Notes: generated by a model from the letters alone, not told the origin. A DNA stretch of 64,000 nt from Amycolatopsis balhimycina FH 1894 (GCF_000384295.1 NZ_KB913037.1:6350594-6414593); one strand, 5' to 3'; positions 34,147-42,067 are shown, counted from the first letter of the stretch. Program-made: numbers and translations.

Positions 34147-34179
34147 AAGTACTACTTATTCAAGATGAAGTACTACTTA
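34147..34179. promoter_or_regulatory. Twin GntR operators in the gntK / gntR divergent region
   Basis: AAGTACTACTTA occurs at 34147-34158 and again at 34168-34179, 21 bp apart (two helical turns). Each contains the palindrome AAGTA-C-TACTT. They lie in an AT-rich stretch between the two divergent starts, as expected for sites of the adjacent FadR-type regulator. Confidence 0.7.
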
Positions 34180-34206
34180 ATCGAATCAGACGTTAGCCTC
34201 GGAGGT

Positions 34207-34920
34207 GTGGGGACCGACAGGCACGAACAGGTACTGGACGCGCTGGGCGCGGCGATCGCGAACGGATCGCTGGCGCCGGGCACCGTGCTGCGCTCCGAAG
34301 AGCTTCAGGAACGCTTCGGCGCTTCGCGGACCGTGGCCCGCGAGGTCGTCCGCGTGCTCGAGACGATGCGGCTGACCAGCAGCAAGCGGCGCGTCGGGGT
34401 GATCGTCCGTGAGCCTGCGGAGTGGAACCACTACGACCCGCGGCTGATCCGCTGGCAGCTCGACGGGCCGGCCCGCCCGGCGGCGCTCGCCACGCTGAAC
34501 GAGCTGCGGTCGGCGATCGAGCCGTGCGCGGCGCGGTTCGCGGCCCTGCGCGCGACGCCGGAGGAGCGCGGCCGCCTCGGCGCGCTGGGGGAGCGGCTGG
34601 CGCGGACGGCCCGCGCGCGCGACCTCTCGGCGTTCCTCGGGTTCGACATCGCCTTCCACGACCTGCTGCTGACCGCGTCCCGGAACTCGATGTTCGGGCA
34701 GCTGTCCGACGTCGTCGCGGAGGTGCTCACCGGGCGGACCGGGCACGGCCTGATGCCGCCGGAGCCGCAGCCCGAGGCCGTCGCGCTGCACCTGGAGGTG
34801 GCCGCGGCGGTGGCCGCCGGCGAGGCGGACCGGGCGGAGCGGGCGATGCGCGACATCGTCGTCCAGGCGCGGGACGAGATCGCCGCCCTGGTATCCGAGG
34901 GCGGGCCCGAGGTCGAGTAG
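34207..34920 (+). CDS. GntR/FadR-family regulator of gluconate use
   Basis: 237 residues from the GTG at 34207. Winged helix (NGSLAPGTVLRSEELQERFGASRTVAREVV) at the N-terminus, all-helical FCD ligand domain behind (LNELRSAIEPCAARFAALRA; FDIAFHDLLLTASRN with Asp and His of the usual metal site; ALHLEVAAAV). An in-frame ATG at 34165 exists, but its extension would translate one operator; GGAGG at 34201-34205 abuts the GTG rather closely, so the start is not certain. Probably represses gntK-gntP until gluconate or its phosphate binds. Confidence 0.88.
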   Translation: MGTDRHEQVLDALGAAIANGSLAPGTVLRSEELQERFGASRTVAREVVRVLETMRLTSSKRRVGVIVREPAEWNHYDPRLIRWQLDGPARPAALATLNELRSAIEPCAARFAALRATPEERGRLGALGERLARTARARDLSAFLGFDIAFHDLLLTASRNSMFGQLSDVVAEVLTGRTGHGLMPPEPQPEAVALHLEVAAAVAAGEADRAERAMRDIVVQARDEIAALVSEGGPEVE

Positions 34921-34961
34921 CCTCCTCGCGGAACTGGACTTTCTTACGCCAGGGGGCACAG

Positions 34962-35852
34962 GTGAGCGCGGCACGCGCGATCGGGTTGGTGCTGGGTGTG
35001 GCGGCCGACGGCGCCGTCGGCGACCCCCGGCGGCGGCTCCCGGTGACGGCGTTCCGCCGTCTCCCGCCCCGCTCGGGCGTCCTGGTCGCCGGCGCGGCGG
35101 TGCTGGGCGGGGCGCTGCTGGAGCGGGCCGGCCGCGGCCGCCCCCTGGTGCAGGCGTCGGCGACGGCGGTGACGACGTGGGCGGTCCTCGGCGCGGCGGG
35201 CCTGGCGCTGCAGGGCACGGAGCTGGCCCGCGACCTCGAGGAGTGCCGCTTCGAGCCGGCGCGCTCGACACTGTCCGAACTGGACCCCCGGGTCGCCGAC
35301 GGGCTGAACGCGATCGCGCTGTCCCGGGCCTCGGTGGAGACGTTGGCGGAGAACACGTCCGACGCGGTCGTGGCGCCGCTGGTGTGGGGCGCGCTGGCGG
35401 GGGTGCCGGGCCTGCTGGGCGCGCGGGCGGTGAGCCTGCTGCGCCGGGCCCGGGCGGGACGCCGCGGCCACTGGGCGATCGACCGCCTCGACGAACTGGT
35501 CCACCTGGTCCCGACGCGGGTGGCAGCCGCCTTGACGGTCCTGGCGGCCCCGGTGGTCGGCGGCTCGGCGGGCGGCGCGTGGCGGGCATGGCGCCGCGAC
35601 ACGATCGCCCACCCGAGCCCGAACGCGGGCCGCGTGGAGGCGGCGTTCGCGGGAGCATTGGAGGTCCGCGTCGGCGGGCGGACGGTGTACCCGCACGGGG
35701 TGGCGGAGCTGCCGGTGCTGGGTGTGGGGCGGAACCCGGACGCGGGGCACGTGACGCGGGCGGTGGAGCTGTCCCGGGTCGTGGGTTGGCTGGCCGGGGT
35801 CACTTCGGTGGTGCTGGCGGTGGCCGCGGGCCTTTGGCGCCGCCCGAGCTGA
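34962..35852 (+). CDS. cobD: Cobalamin biosynthesis protein CobD/CbiB
   Basis: 296 residues, GTG start. Integral membrane protein with the family blocks GDPRRRLP near the N-terminus, RSTLSELDPRVADGLNAIAL-like region, SVETLAENTSDAVVAPLVWG, IDRLDELVHLVPTRV and DTIAHPSPNAGRVEAAFAGAL. It attaches aminopropanol (or its phosphate) to adenosylcobyric acid to give adenosylcobinamide. No other cobalamin gene and no cobalamin riboswitch is seen next to it. Followed by PaiB, SURF1 and PtpA genes on the other strand, an order like mycobacterial Rv2236c-Rv2234 from memory. Confidence 0.92.
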   Translation: MSAARAIGLVLGVAADGAVGDPRRRLPVTAFRRLPPRSGVLVAGAAVLGGALLERAGRGRPLVQASATAVTTWAVLGAAGLALQGTELARDLEECRFEPARSTLSELDPRVADGLNAIALSRASVETLAENTSDAVVAPLVWGALAGVPGLLGARAVSLLRRARAGRRGHWAIDRLDELVHLVPTRVAAALTVLAAPVVGGSAGGAWRAWRRDTIAHPSPNAGRVEAAFAGALEVRVGGRTVYPHGVAELPVLGVGRNPDAGHVTRAVELSRVVGWLAGVTSVVLAVAAGLWRRPS

Positions 35853-35859
35853 ACGCAGT

Positions 35860-35887
35860 TGTCCACAGGGGCGGTCGGATGTGGACA
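35860..35887. terminator. Small inverted repeat after cobD
   Basis: TGTCCACA (35860-35867) and TGTGGACA (35880-35887) form an 8-bp stem with a 12-nt loop just past the cobD stop. Could be a weak terminator; the stronger palindrome at 36019-36071 follows. Confidence 0.4.
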
Positions 35888-36018
35888 GTTGCGCTGCCCA
35901 GCTCGTTTTCCGGCGGTTTTGCCGCCTGCCGCCGGTAAACTGGACTTGGGGACGCCCCCCAGGGAGGGCGGGGGGTCGGCAAAGTCGCGCCCGGTTCGCG
36001 GATCGGCGACTCGCTGAG

Positions 36019-36071
36019 GTCTTGAATGACTCATTCAGGACCTCCGAAGACCTGAATGAGTCATTCAAGAC
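36019..36071. terminator. 21-bp inverted repeat with nested palindromes between convergent genes
   Basis: Arms 36019-36039 and 36051-36071 are perfect reverse complements (21 bp) around an 11-nt loop. Each arm is itself a palindrome, TGAATGA-C-TCATTCA. It lies in the 277-bp gap between convergent cobD and the PaiB gene. Probably a bidirectional terminator. The rest of the gap shows only G/C tracts. Confidence 0.75.
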
Positions 36072-36129
36072 ACCGCGGCAGCAGCCGACTTTGCCGGAAC
36101 CGTGCCAGGGAGGGCGGGGGAGCGCTCGT

Positions 36130-36744
36130 TCAGCCGCGGCGGCGCAGCTGCGCCAGGGCCTCCTCGTCCAGCGGCCCACCGCGCTCCGCCAGCCGGGCCC
36201 CGATCCGCTCCCGGTCCTCGGCCGGCTTGTTCCCGCCGAACTTGAACTTCGCGCGCACCCCGGTGATCGCGAACTCGATCCCGCGGATCCCCGGCAGCAG
36301 CCGCCGGTCCGGGGCCTCGGCCGCGCTCACCGGCGCCCGCGAGCCGTCCGGCTCGAAGTGCCGCAGCTGCTTGTCGAGCAGCGCTGCCTTCGACGCCGGA
36401 TCGTCGACCAGGCGCACGTCCCCTTCGAGCTGCACCGTCGCGTAGTACGACGTCGGCACGCCGTGGGCGGGGTCCGCGGCCGTGTTCCAGTCCGCGCGGA
36501 TGTAGGTGTGGTCGCCGACCACCGTCAGCAGCGCCCGGGGGTGCTCCTCCAGCAACGGCCAGATCGGGTTCGGGCGGGCCAGGTGCGTGAGGATCGTGCG
36601 GTCGCCGTCGAACGCGAAGTGCGCCGGTGTCACCACGGGCAGGTCGCGGCCCACCCCACCGGCGATGAGCTGGCCGAAGTCGTGTCCGGACAGCCACTCG
36701 CGCCACTCGGCGTCCGAGGCGGCGTCCCACGGGTGGATCAGCAT
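36130..36744 (-). CDS. PaiB-like FMN-binding protein
   Basis: 204 residues from the ATG at 36744 (MLIHPWD); the frame is open further 5' but without conserved sequence. Split-barrel flavin-binding fold of the PaiB / FMN-binding negative transcriptional regulator group: HLARPNPIWPLLEEHPRALLTV, SYYATVQLEGDVRLVDD, and a basic C-terminal FKFGGNKPAEDRERI. It lacks a helix-turn-helix, so the regulator label may be misleading and an FMN-dependent enzyme role is possible. Single gene with its own promoter region. Confidence 0.85.
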   Translation of the reverse strand: MLIHPWDAASDAEWREWLSGHDFGQLIAGGVGRDLPVVTPAHFAFDGDRTILTHLARPNPIWPLLEEHPRALLTVVGDHTYIRADWNTAADPAHGVPTSYYATVQLEGDVRLVDDPASKAALLDKQLRHFEPDGSRAPVSAAEAPDRRLLPGIRGIEFAITGVRAKFKFGGNKPAEDRERIGARLAERGGPLDEEALAQLRRRG

Positions 36745-36794
36745 GACCCGAGTATCGGCGAGGCAAGTGGCCTCACTACAGGGCCATTTCCGGC

Positions 36795-37625
36795 CTATCT
36801 CTGAGGGCCACTTTCGGCGTACTCGTCCTCGGCCAGGATCTCCGAGACGGACTTCCGGCGCGTAGGAGCGGAGGAAGCGTTCAGCGCCCCACCCGGCTTC
36901 AGCTCGCGGACCGTGAAGTACAGCCAGCCGAGCAGCGCCATCGTCCCGAACGCGATCCACTGCAGCGCGTACGACAGGAACGGCCCCGAGTCGGTCTGCG
37001 GCAGCGGCAGCGCGTCGAGCACGCCGGGCTGGCCGACGTCGAGCTGGAAGTACCCGGGCCGGATGTCGAGCTTCCCCGCCCGCGCGACGACCCGCGAATC
37101 GACGACGTAGCTCTGGAGCTTCCCGCCGGTCGAATCGTCGGCGAACGCGTCGCGGTTCTTCGGGTCGGTCTCGTCCGCCCGCGCCCGCGCGGTCACCTGC
37201 ACGATCCCGGCCGGCGGCGGCGCGTACGGCAGCATGCCCGACTTGCTGTCGAGCCGGACGTAACCCCGGTCGATCAGCACGACCGTGCCGTCGGCGGTCC
37301 GCAGCGGCGTCAGCACTTCGTAGGCACCTTCACCCTGGACCGTCCGCAGCCGCGCGGCGACCTCCTTGTCCGGCAGGTACTGGCCGGTGATCGAGACGAG
37401 GTGCCATTCGGTGCGCTGACCGGGCTCACTCCCCGGCGGCAGCAGCTGCGCCAGCGGCACCGGAGCGGCGGTGAACGACGTCGTGAGCGCGGAGTTCTGC
37501 TGCTCGCGCTCGGCGTTGCGGCTGAACTGCCACGGCGCGAGGAGCGTGAAGCAGCAGATGGCGAAGGTGAACACCACCGCCGTCAGAGCCAGCCACCCGG
37601 GCCGGAGCAGGAACCGCAACCGCAC
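36795..37625 (-). CDS. SURF1-family membrane protein
   Basis: 276 residues. TM1 at about 12-31 (ALTAVVFTFAICCFTLLAPWQF) and TM2 near 220-240 (YALQWIAFGTMALLGWLYF), enclosing an extracytoplasmic domain with EWHLVSITGQYLPDKE and VLIDRGYVRLDSKSG. This is the SURF1 layout; SURF1 helps assemble cytochrome c oxidase (haem a insertion). The C-terminal 40 residues are a charged actinobacterial extension. Adjacent to the PtpA gene, as in mycobacteria (Rv2235/Rv2234, from memory), although here both lie on the same strand. Confidence 0.9.
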   Translation of the reverse strand: MRLRFLLRPGWLALTAVVFTFAICCFTLLAPWQFSRNAEREQQNSALTTSFTAAPVPLAQLLPPGSEPGQRTEWHLVSITGQYLPDKEVAARLRTVQGEGAYEVLTPLRTADGTVVLIDRGYVRLDSKSGMLPYAPPPAGIVQVTARARADETDPKNRDAFADDSTGGKLQSYVVDSRVVARAGKLDIRPGYFQLDVGQPGVLDALPLPQTDSGPFLSYALQWIAFGTMALLGWLYFTVRELKPGGALNASSAPTRRKSVSEILAEDEYAESGPQR

Positions 37626-37674
37626 CCCACCACGGTAGCCCGTGCCCTCCGGCGGCCTTCGCGGGCTGTGACCT

Positions 37675-38136
37675 CTACCCCCGCGAACGCACCCAATCCA
37701 GCAAACCGGGCACCGAGCGCTCGATCATGCCGAGAACGTCTTCGAAGCCGTCGTCGCCGCCGTAGTACGGGTCCGGGACCTCGGCGCCTTCGGGGGCCGC
37801 CGGGTCGAACGACCGCAGCAGCCGCACCTTCGCCGGGTCGCCGGCCCGCGCCCGCAGGAACTCCGCGTGCCCTTCGTCGGCGGCCAGCAGGAGGTCGGCG
37901 GCCAGGTCCTCGTCCGACACCTCGGAGGCGACGTGCGCGGTCGGATAGCCGTGCGCCTTGAGCGTCGCGCGGGCGCGCTTGTCGGCGGGCTCCCCGGCGT
38001 GCCACGGCCCGGTGCCCGCGCTCGTCACGCGCACGGCGTCACCGAGGCCGGCGTCGTCGAGCCGGGCCCGGAACACCAGCTCGGCCATCGGGGAGCGGCA
38101 GATGTTGCCGGAACAGACGAAGACGATGTGCGTCAC
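37675..38136 (-). CDS. ptpA: Low-molecular-weight protein tyrosine phosphatase
   Basis: 153 residues. The P-loop CSGNICRS begins at Cys8 (nucleophile) with Arg14, and the acid motif PDPYYGG supplies the catalytic Asp. Full family length. Dephosphorylates phosphotyrosine proteins; in mycobacteria the orthologue PtpA is secreted, which the sequence alone does not show here (no signal peptide). Divergent from the Cys-rich micropeptide at 38355, with a 218-bp region between. Confidence 0.92.
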   Translation of the reverse strand: MTHIVFVCSGNICRSPMAELVFRARLDDAGLGDAVRVTSAGTGPWHAGEPADKRARATLKAHGYPTAHVASEVSDEDLAADLLLAADEGHAEFLRARAGDPAKVRLLRSFDPAAPEGAEVPDPYYGGDDGFEDVLGMIERSVPGLLDWVRSRG

Positions 38137-38354
38137 GTCCCGAGCGTACTGTGCCGATTGTTACCAATCCGGCCACAGTCACGGCCTAAGGCTTCCGCAG
38201 CGACGGCTGCGTCCCGCGCGGGGGGCGGCCTGCTTTTGGCCAGATGGGTAACCGCCGGGTTCACCCGGTCACCCGCCCGCTCGGCGGTATCCGCGGTCCG
38301 CGCCGCGCACTTAGCGTCGATCGGGCGAGGACGCGAACCGGAAGGAGAGCGATC

Positions 38355-38417
38355 ATGCACGGGTGCTGCTCGAAGTGCACCGGCCAGGGCTGCGGCTGCT
38401 GCGGCAACTGCAACTGA
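38355..38417 (+). CDS. 20-residue cysteine-rich micropeptide
   Basis: A 20-codon frame with a strong AAGGAG ribosome binding site 8 nt before the ATG. Seven of 20 residues are Cys (positions 4, 5, 8, 13, 15, 16, 19) among Gly, with single Lys, Ser, Thr and Gln, giving CC, CxxC, CxCC patterns. A sharp 11-bp tri-loop hairpin starts 13 nt after the stop, so this looks like a complete short transcription unit. The pattern suggests a thiolate metal-binding peptide (metallothionein-like) or a precursor of a modified peptide. I do not recognise a family. Far below the length normally annotated. Confidence 0.6.
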   Translation: MHGCCSKCTGQGCGCCGNCN

Positions 38418-38430
38418 CCGCCCCCGGCGA

Positions 38431-38455
38431 CCGCGGCGGCCCGAGGCCGCCGCGG
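38431..38455. terminator. Hairpin terminator after the micropeptide gene
   Basis: CCGCGGCGGCC (38431-38441) and its reverse complement (38445-38455) around a 3-nt loop. Located between the micropeptide stop and the convergent stop of the chorismate mutase gene, so it can serve both. Confidence 0.7.
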
Positions 38456-38460
38456 CGCCC

Positions 38461-39057
38461 CTAACCGGCCGTACACGTCGCCGAAGTCGCTTCGCCGAGG
38501 GCGTGCGCGTGCAGCGCGTCGAAATGGTGCACGACGTCCGCGAAAGCCGCGGACACCAGCTGGTGCGCCGGGCACGAACGCGCCGCCCGCACCGGGATCG
38601 TCGCCGCCAGCTCGGTCAGCAGGCTCGTGTTCAGCCCGTCGATCACCGGGCGGATCTGCCCGAGGCCGGGGCGGGTCGTGGGCGCCTCCGCGGGGTGCGC
38701 GTCCCAGCGCGCGTAGAGGCCGCGCTGCACCACCTTGTTCGCCTCGATCTGGGCGTGGAAGAACCGGACCGCGTCCGCCGGGTCGAGGCCCAGCTGCGGG
38801 GCCCGCGCCGCGACCGAGTCGTAGATCTGCTGCTCGCGCGCCGGGTCGTCGATCGGCGACGGCGTGCCGTACTTGGCCGCGGCCACCTGGTCGGCGATCC
38901 GGACGCGCTGGGCGGCCAGGTCGGTGAGCCGCCACAGCGACGGACTCGAAAACGACGGACTCGAAAACGACGGGCTCGAAGCCGAAGCGGGGACCGCGAA
39001 GAGGAGTGAGCCGGCGAGGACCGCCGTCACCGTGACGAGCAAGGACCGAAGGCGCAT
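38461..39057 (-). CDS. Secreted chorismate mutase (AroQ-gamma type)
   Basis: 198 residues from the ATG at 39057. Signal peptide about 1-27 (LLVTVTAVLAGSLLFAVPASA). Helical AroQ domain: LTDLAAQRVRIADQVAAAKY, then DPAREQQIYDSVAARA and VRFFHAQIEANKVVQRGLYARW. Two Cys (ARSCPAHQL and SATCTAG) match the disulfide of exported mutases such as mycobacterial Rv1885c. Converts chorismate to prephenate, here outside the cytosol, where its purpose is unclear. A short tandem repeat (SSPSF copies) sits between signal peptide and domain. No regulatory ACT domain. Confidence 0.92.
   Translation of the reverse strand: MRLRSLLVTVTAVLAGSLLFAVPASASSPSFSSPSFSSPSLWRLTDLAAQRVRIADQVAAAKYGTPSPIDDPAREQQIYDSVAARAPQLGLDPADAVRFFHAQIEANKVVQRGLYARWDAHPAEAPTTRPGLGQIRPVIDGLNTSLLTELAATIPVRAARSCPAHQLVSAAFADVVHHFDALHAHALGEATSATCTAG
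38938..38982. repeat. 15-bp tandem repeat in the chorismate mutase gene
   Basis: GACTCGAAAACGACG occurs twice in tandem followed by a third near-copy. On the coding strand it gives the SSPSF/SSPSL repeats just after the signal peptide. In-frame copy-number change would only alter linker length. Confidence 0.75.
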
Positions 39058-39088
39058 GGTTCCGGACGGTACATGCGAAGATCCCCGG

Positions 39089-39919
39089 GTGTCCGCGCCT
39101 TCCGCCCTTTCCGAAGTCATCTCCGTGCTGGAACAGGCCTACCCGCCCGCGCTCGCCGAGTCGTGGGACGCCGTCGGCCTCGTCTGCGGCGATCCCGCCG
39201 AACCCGTGTCGCGCGTGCTGTTCTGCGTCGACCCCGTCGCCGAAACCGTCGACGAGGCCGCGGACCTCGGTGCGCAGCTGATCGTCGCCCACCACCCGCT
39301 GCTGCTGCGCGGCGTGCACGGCGTGCCCGCCGACTCCGCCAAGGGTGCCCTGGTGCACCGGATGATCCGCGAAGGCATCGCCCTCTACTGCGCGCACACC
39401 AACGCCGACTCCGCCGACCCCGGCGTCTCCGACGCGCTGGCCACGGCGATCGGCCTGCGCGTGACCGGGCCGCTCGCGCCGAACGCCGACGGCGTCACCG
39501 GCATCGGCCGCCTCGGCGAGCTGCCCGAGCCCGAGCCGTTCGCGGTGTTCGTCCAGCGCGTCGCCGACGCCCTGCCCGAGACCGTTCCGGGGGTGCTCGG
39601 GGCCGGCGACGAAGACCGCCCGATCCGCACCGTCGCCGTGTCCGGCGGTGCCGGGGACTCCTACCTGAAGCAGGCCACCGCGGCCGGTGCCGACGCCTTC
39701 GTCACCGCGGACCTGCGGCATCACCCCGCCGGCGAGCACCTGGCCGGCCGGGGCCCGGTGCCCGCACTGGTCGGGCTGACCCACTGGGCCAGCGAATGGC
39801 CCTGGTGCGGGCAAGCCTCGGCGGTCGTGGCCGAGGCGTTTGCGGGTAACGTCGACGTTCACGTCTCCACGCGGTGCACCGACCCGTGGAACGTCCGCGC
39901 CGAGCGCACATCGAATTAA
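39089..39919 (+). CDS. NIF3 / DUF34-family metal-binding protein
   Basis: 276 residues, GTG start at 39089. Metal-site motifs AHHPLLLRG, CAHTNAD and, late in the protein, GLTHWASEWPW with the following Glu region, plus DLRHHPAGEH. Members are dinuclear-metal proteins sometimes called GTP cyclohydrolase I type 2, a label not well supported; true function uncertain. Followed 10 nt later by the zinc-ribbon gene and then RNase H, the same triplet as mycobacterial Rv2230c-Rv2228c (from memory). Divergent from the chorismate mutase gene (31 bp between starts). Confidence 0.92.
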   Translation: MSAPSALSEVISVLEQAYPPALAESWDAVGLVCGDPAEPVSRVLFCVDPVAETVDEAADLGAQLIVAHHPLLLRGVHGVPADSAKGALVHRMIREGIALYCAHTNADSADPGVSDALATAIGLRVTGPLAPNADGVTGIGRLGELPEPEPFAVFVQRVADALPETVPGVLGAGDEDRPIRTVAVSGGAGDSYLKQATAAGADAFVTADLRHHPAGEHLAGRGPVPALVGLTHWASEWPWCGQASAVVAEAFAGNVDVHVSTRCTDPWNVRAERTSN

Positions 39920-39929
39920 GAGGAGCACC

Positions 39930-40667
39930 GTGAAGGCCGAACCCGCCGTGCAGCGTCAGTTGCTCGAGCTCGCCAAGGTGGACGCCGAGCTCTCGCGCAC
40001 CGCGCACCGCCGCCGCACCCTGCCCGAGCTGGCCGAGATCGACGCGGGGGAGAAGACCGTCCGTGACCGCCGCGACGCGCTCGTCTCGGTGGAGACCGCC
40101 GCCTCCGACCTCGACCGTGAGATCGCCCGGCAGGAGAAGGAGATCGAGTCGGTCCGCGCCCGCGAGGACCGCGACCGCAAGCTCCTGGCGTCCGGGTCGG
40201 TCAACTCGAAGCAGATGACCGACATCGAGCACGAGCTGCAGTCGCTGGAACGCCGCCAGAGCGCGCTCGAAGACGACCTGCTGGAGCTGATGGAGCAGCG
40301 CGAGGCCCTCGGCCTGGACGCGCAGCGCACCGGCGCCGAGGTGGACAAGGCCGAGACCGAGGTCGCCGCCGCGATCGTCCGCCGCGACGAGGCGTTCAAG
40401 GACCTCGACACGACCCGCGCGCGCCGCGACGAAGACCGCGCGAAGCTGCTGCTGCGCTTCCCGGAGCCGCTGCTCAAGCTGTACGAACGGGTCCGCGAGC
40501 ACAAGGGCATCGGGGCCGCGCTGCTGCGCGCCCGCCGCTGCGGCGCCTGCCAGCTGGAGCTGGACCGCAACACCGTCAACGAGATCAAGGGTGCGCCGGA
40601 GGACGACGTCATCCAGTGCGAGAACTGCGGCGCGATCCTGGTCCGGACCATGGAGTCGGGTCTGTGA
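39930..40667 (+). CDS. Zinc-ribbon coiled-coil protein (C4-type, CT398-like)
   Basis: 245 residues, GTG start with AAGAGGAG upstream. Residues 1-175 are an almost continuous antiparallel coiled coil (ETAASDLDREIARQEKEIES; IEHELQSLERRQSALEDDL), followed by a C4 zinc ribbon, CGACQLEL and CENCGAI. Relatives may be RNA- or protein-binding adaptors; no enzyme activity is known. It overlaps the GTG of the RNase H gene by 4 nt, so the two are probably made together. Confidence 0.92.
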   Translation: MKAEPAVQRQLLELAKVDAELSRTAHRRRTLPELAEIDAGEKTVRDRRDALVSVETAASDLDREIARQEKEIESVRAREDRDRKLLASGSVNSKQMTDIEHELQSLERRQSALEDDLLELMEQREALGLDAQRTGAEVDKAETEVAAAIVRRDEAFKDLDTTRARRDEDRAKLLLRFPEPLLKLYERVREHKGIGAALLRARRCGACQLELDRNTVNEIKGAPEDDVIQCENCGAILVRTMESGL

Positions 40668-41869
40668 CTTCGCACGGTGTTTCCGGGGGTGCAACCCCCG
40701 AACCCCGCCCGGGGGGCTTCGCCCCCACGGACCCCCCAAAGCATGTGGTAGTCGAGGCCGACGGCGGTTCCCGAGGCAACCCCGGGCCGGCCGGCTACGG
40801 CGCGGTCGTCAAGGACAGCGACGGCCAGGTCCTCGCCGAGCGCAAGGAAAGCCTCGGCGTCGTCACCAACAACGTCGCCGAGTACAACGGCCTGATCGCC
40901 GGGCTGACCGCCGCCGCCGAGGTCGGAGCGTCCACTGTGGACGTCCGGATGGACTCGAAGCTCGTGGTCGAGCAGATGTCCGGGCGCTGGAAGATCAAGC
41001 ACCCGGACATGCAGCCGCTCGCCGGGCGCGCCAAGGAACTGGCCGCCGGGTTCTCGCGCGTCGGGTACGAGTGGATCCCGCGCGCGCAGAACTCCCACGC
41101 CGACCGGCTCGCCAACGAAGCCATGGACGCGGCGACCGGCAAGCCCGCCGCCGGCCGACCCGGAACCGCCGCGAAGAAACCGCAGCTGCCGACCCGGAAA
41201 CCCGACCGCGCGGCGGTGGCCTGGACCGGCGCCAGCGGCACCCCGACCCGGTTGCTCCTGCTGCGCCACGGCCAGACGGAGATGTCGGCGCTGCGCCGCT
41301 ACTCCGGCCGCGGCGACGTCCCGCTGACCGAGCTGGGCCGCGCGCAGGCCGCGGCGGCGGCGAAGCGGCTGGCCGCGACCGACGGCCTGGTCGTCGACGG
41401 CGAGGCCGTCCCGATCATCTCCTCGCCGCTGACCCGGACGAAGCAGACCGCGCAGGCCGTCGCCGACGCGCTCGGCGGCCGCGTCGAGACCCACCTCGGC
41501 CTCATCGAGACCGACTTCGGCGAGTGGGAAGGCCTGACCTTCCCCGAAGCGGCCGACCGAGACCCCGAACTGCACCGATCGTGGCTCGGCGACAGCTCGG
41601 TCCCGCCGCCCGGCGGAGAGAGCTTCGACGTCGTGCACCGCCGGGTCCGCAAGGCCCGCGACGAGCTGATCGCCGAGCACGGGGGGCGGACGTTGGTGCT
41701 GGTCAGCCACGTGACGCCGATCAAGACCCTGCTCCGGATGGGGCTCGACGCCGGCCCGCAGCTGCTGTTCCGGCTGCACCTCGATCTGGCGTCCCTGTCG
41801 ATCGTCGAGTTCTACCCGGACGGGAACGCCTCGGTGCGCCTCGTCAACGACACCTCGCACCTGGCCTGA
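40664..41869 (+). CDS. Bifunctional RNase H / acid phosphatase
   Basis: 401 residues from GTG 40664 (overlapping the previous stop). The RNase HI domain has all four acidic residues: EADGGSRGNPG, NNVAEYNGL, RMDSKL and SHADRLANEA. After an Ala/Lys/Pro linker comes a histidine phosphatase domain (LLRHGQTEMSAL; VSHVTPIKT). In mycobacteria the orthologue joins RNase H with alpha-ribazole phosphatase (CobC-like) activity, which fits the nearby cobD. Conserved sequence begins only at about residue 27; GTG 40745 is an alternative start, and the extra N-terminus is encoded by hairpin repeat DNA. Confidence 0.92.
   Translation: MTSHGVSGGATPEPRPGGFAPTDPPKHVVVEADGGSRGNPGPAGYGAVVKDSDGQVLAERKESLGVVTNNVAEYNGLIAGLTAAAEVGASTVDVRMDSKLVVEQMSGRWKIKHPDMQPLAGRAKELAAGFSRVGYEWIPRAQNSHADRLANEAMDAATGKPAAGRPGTAAKKPQLPTRKPDRAAVAWTGASGTPTRLLLLRHGQTEMSALRRYSGRGDVPLTELGRAQAAAAAKRLAATDGLVVDGEAVPIISSPLTRTKQTAQAVADALGGRVETHLGLIETDFGEWEGLTFPEAADRDPELHRSWLGDSSVPPPGGESFDVVHRRVRKARDELIAEHGGRTLVLVSHVTPIKTLLRMGLDAGPQLLFRLHLDLASLSIVEFYPDGNASVRLVNDTSHLA
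40684..40726. repeat. GC hairpin repeat pair at the start of the RNase H gene
   Basis: CGGGGGT-GCA-ACCCCCG at 40684-40700 and GGGGGC-TTC-GCCCCC at 40712-40726. Two compact hairpins in the 78-bp stretch between the zinc-ribbon stop and the first conserved RNase H residue. They look like an inserted actinobacterial REP-type element. Confidence 0.65.
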
Positions 41870-42067
41870 CTGGCGCTGTGATATTCAGGAAAGTGTGGGG
41901 TGGATCACGCTCAATGCCGACGCGTGGCCGACCCCGGATGGGGTATTGGCTACAGTGGCTCGGGCCGCGTCGCCGCGGTGAGGGCCCAGGTCCCGGGTCC
42001 GATCAGGGGGCGCCGGCTCGCGCGTATCCCACCGGCAGATGCCTGCGGGCGGAACAGTGACGAGGAC

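Noticed and set aside
34921..34961. Cobalamin riboswitch before cobD
   Set aside because: Only 41 nt are available and no B12-box motif is seen.
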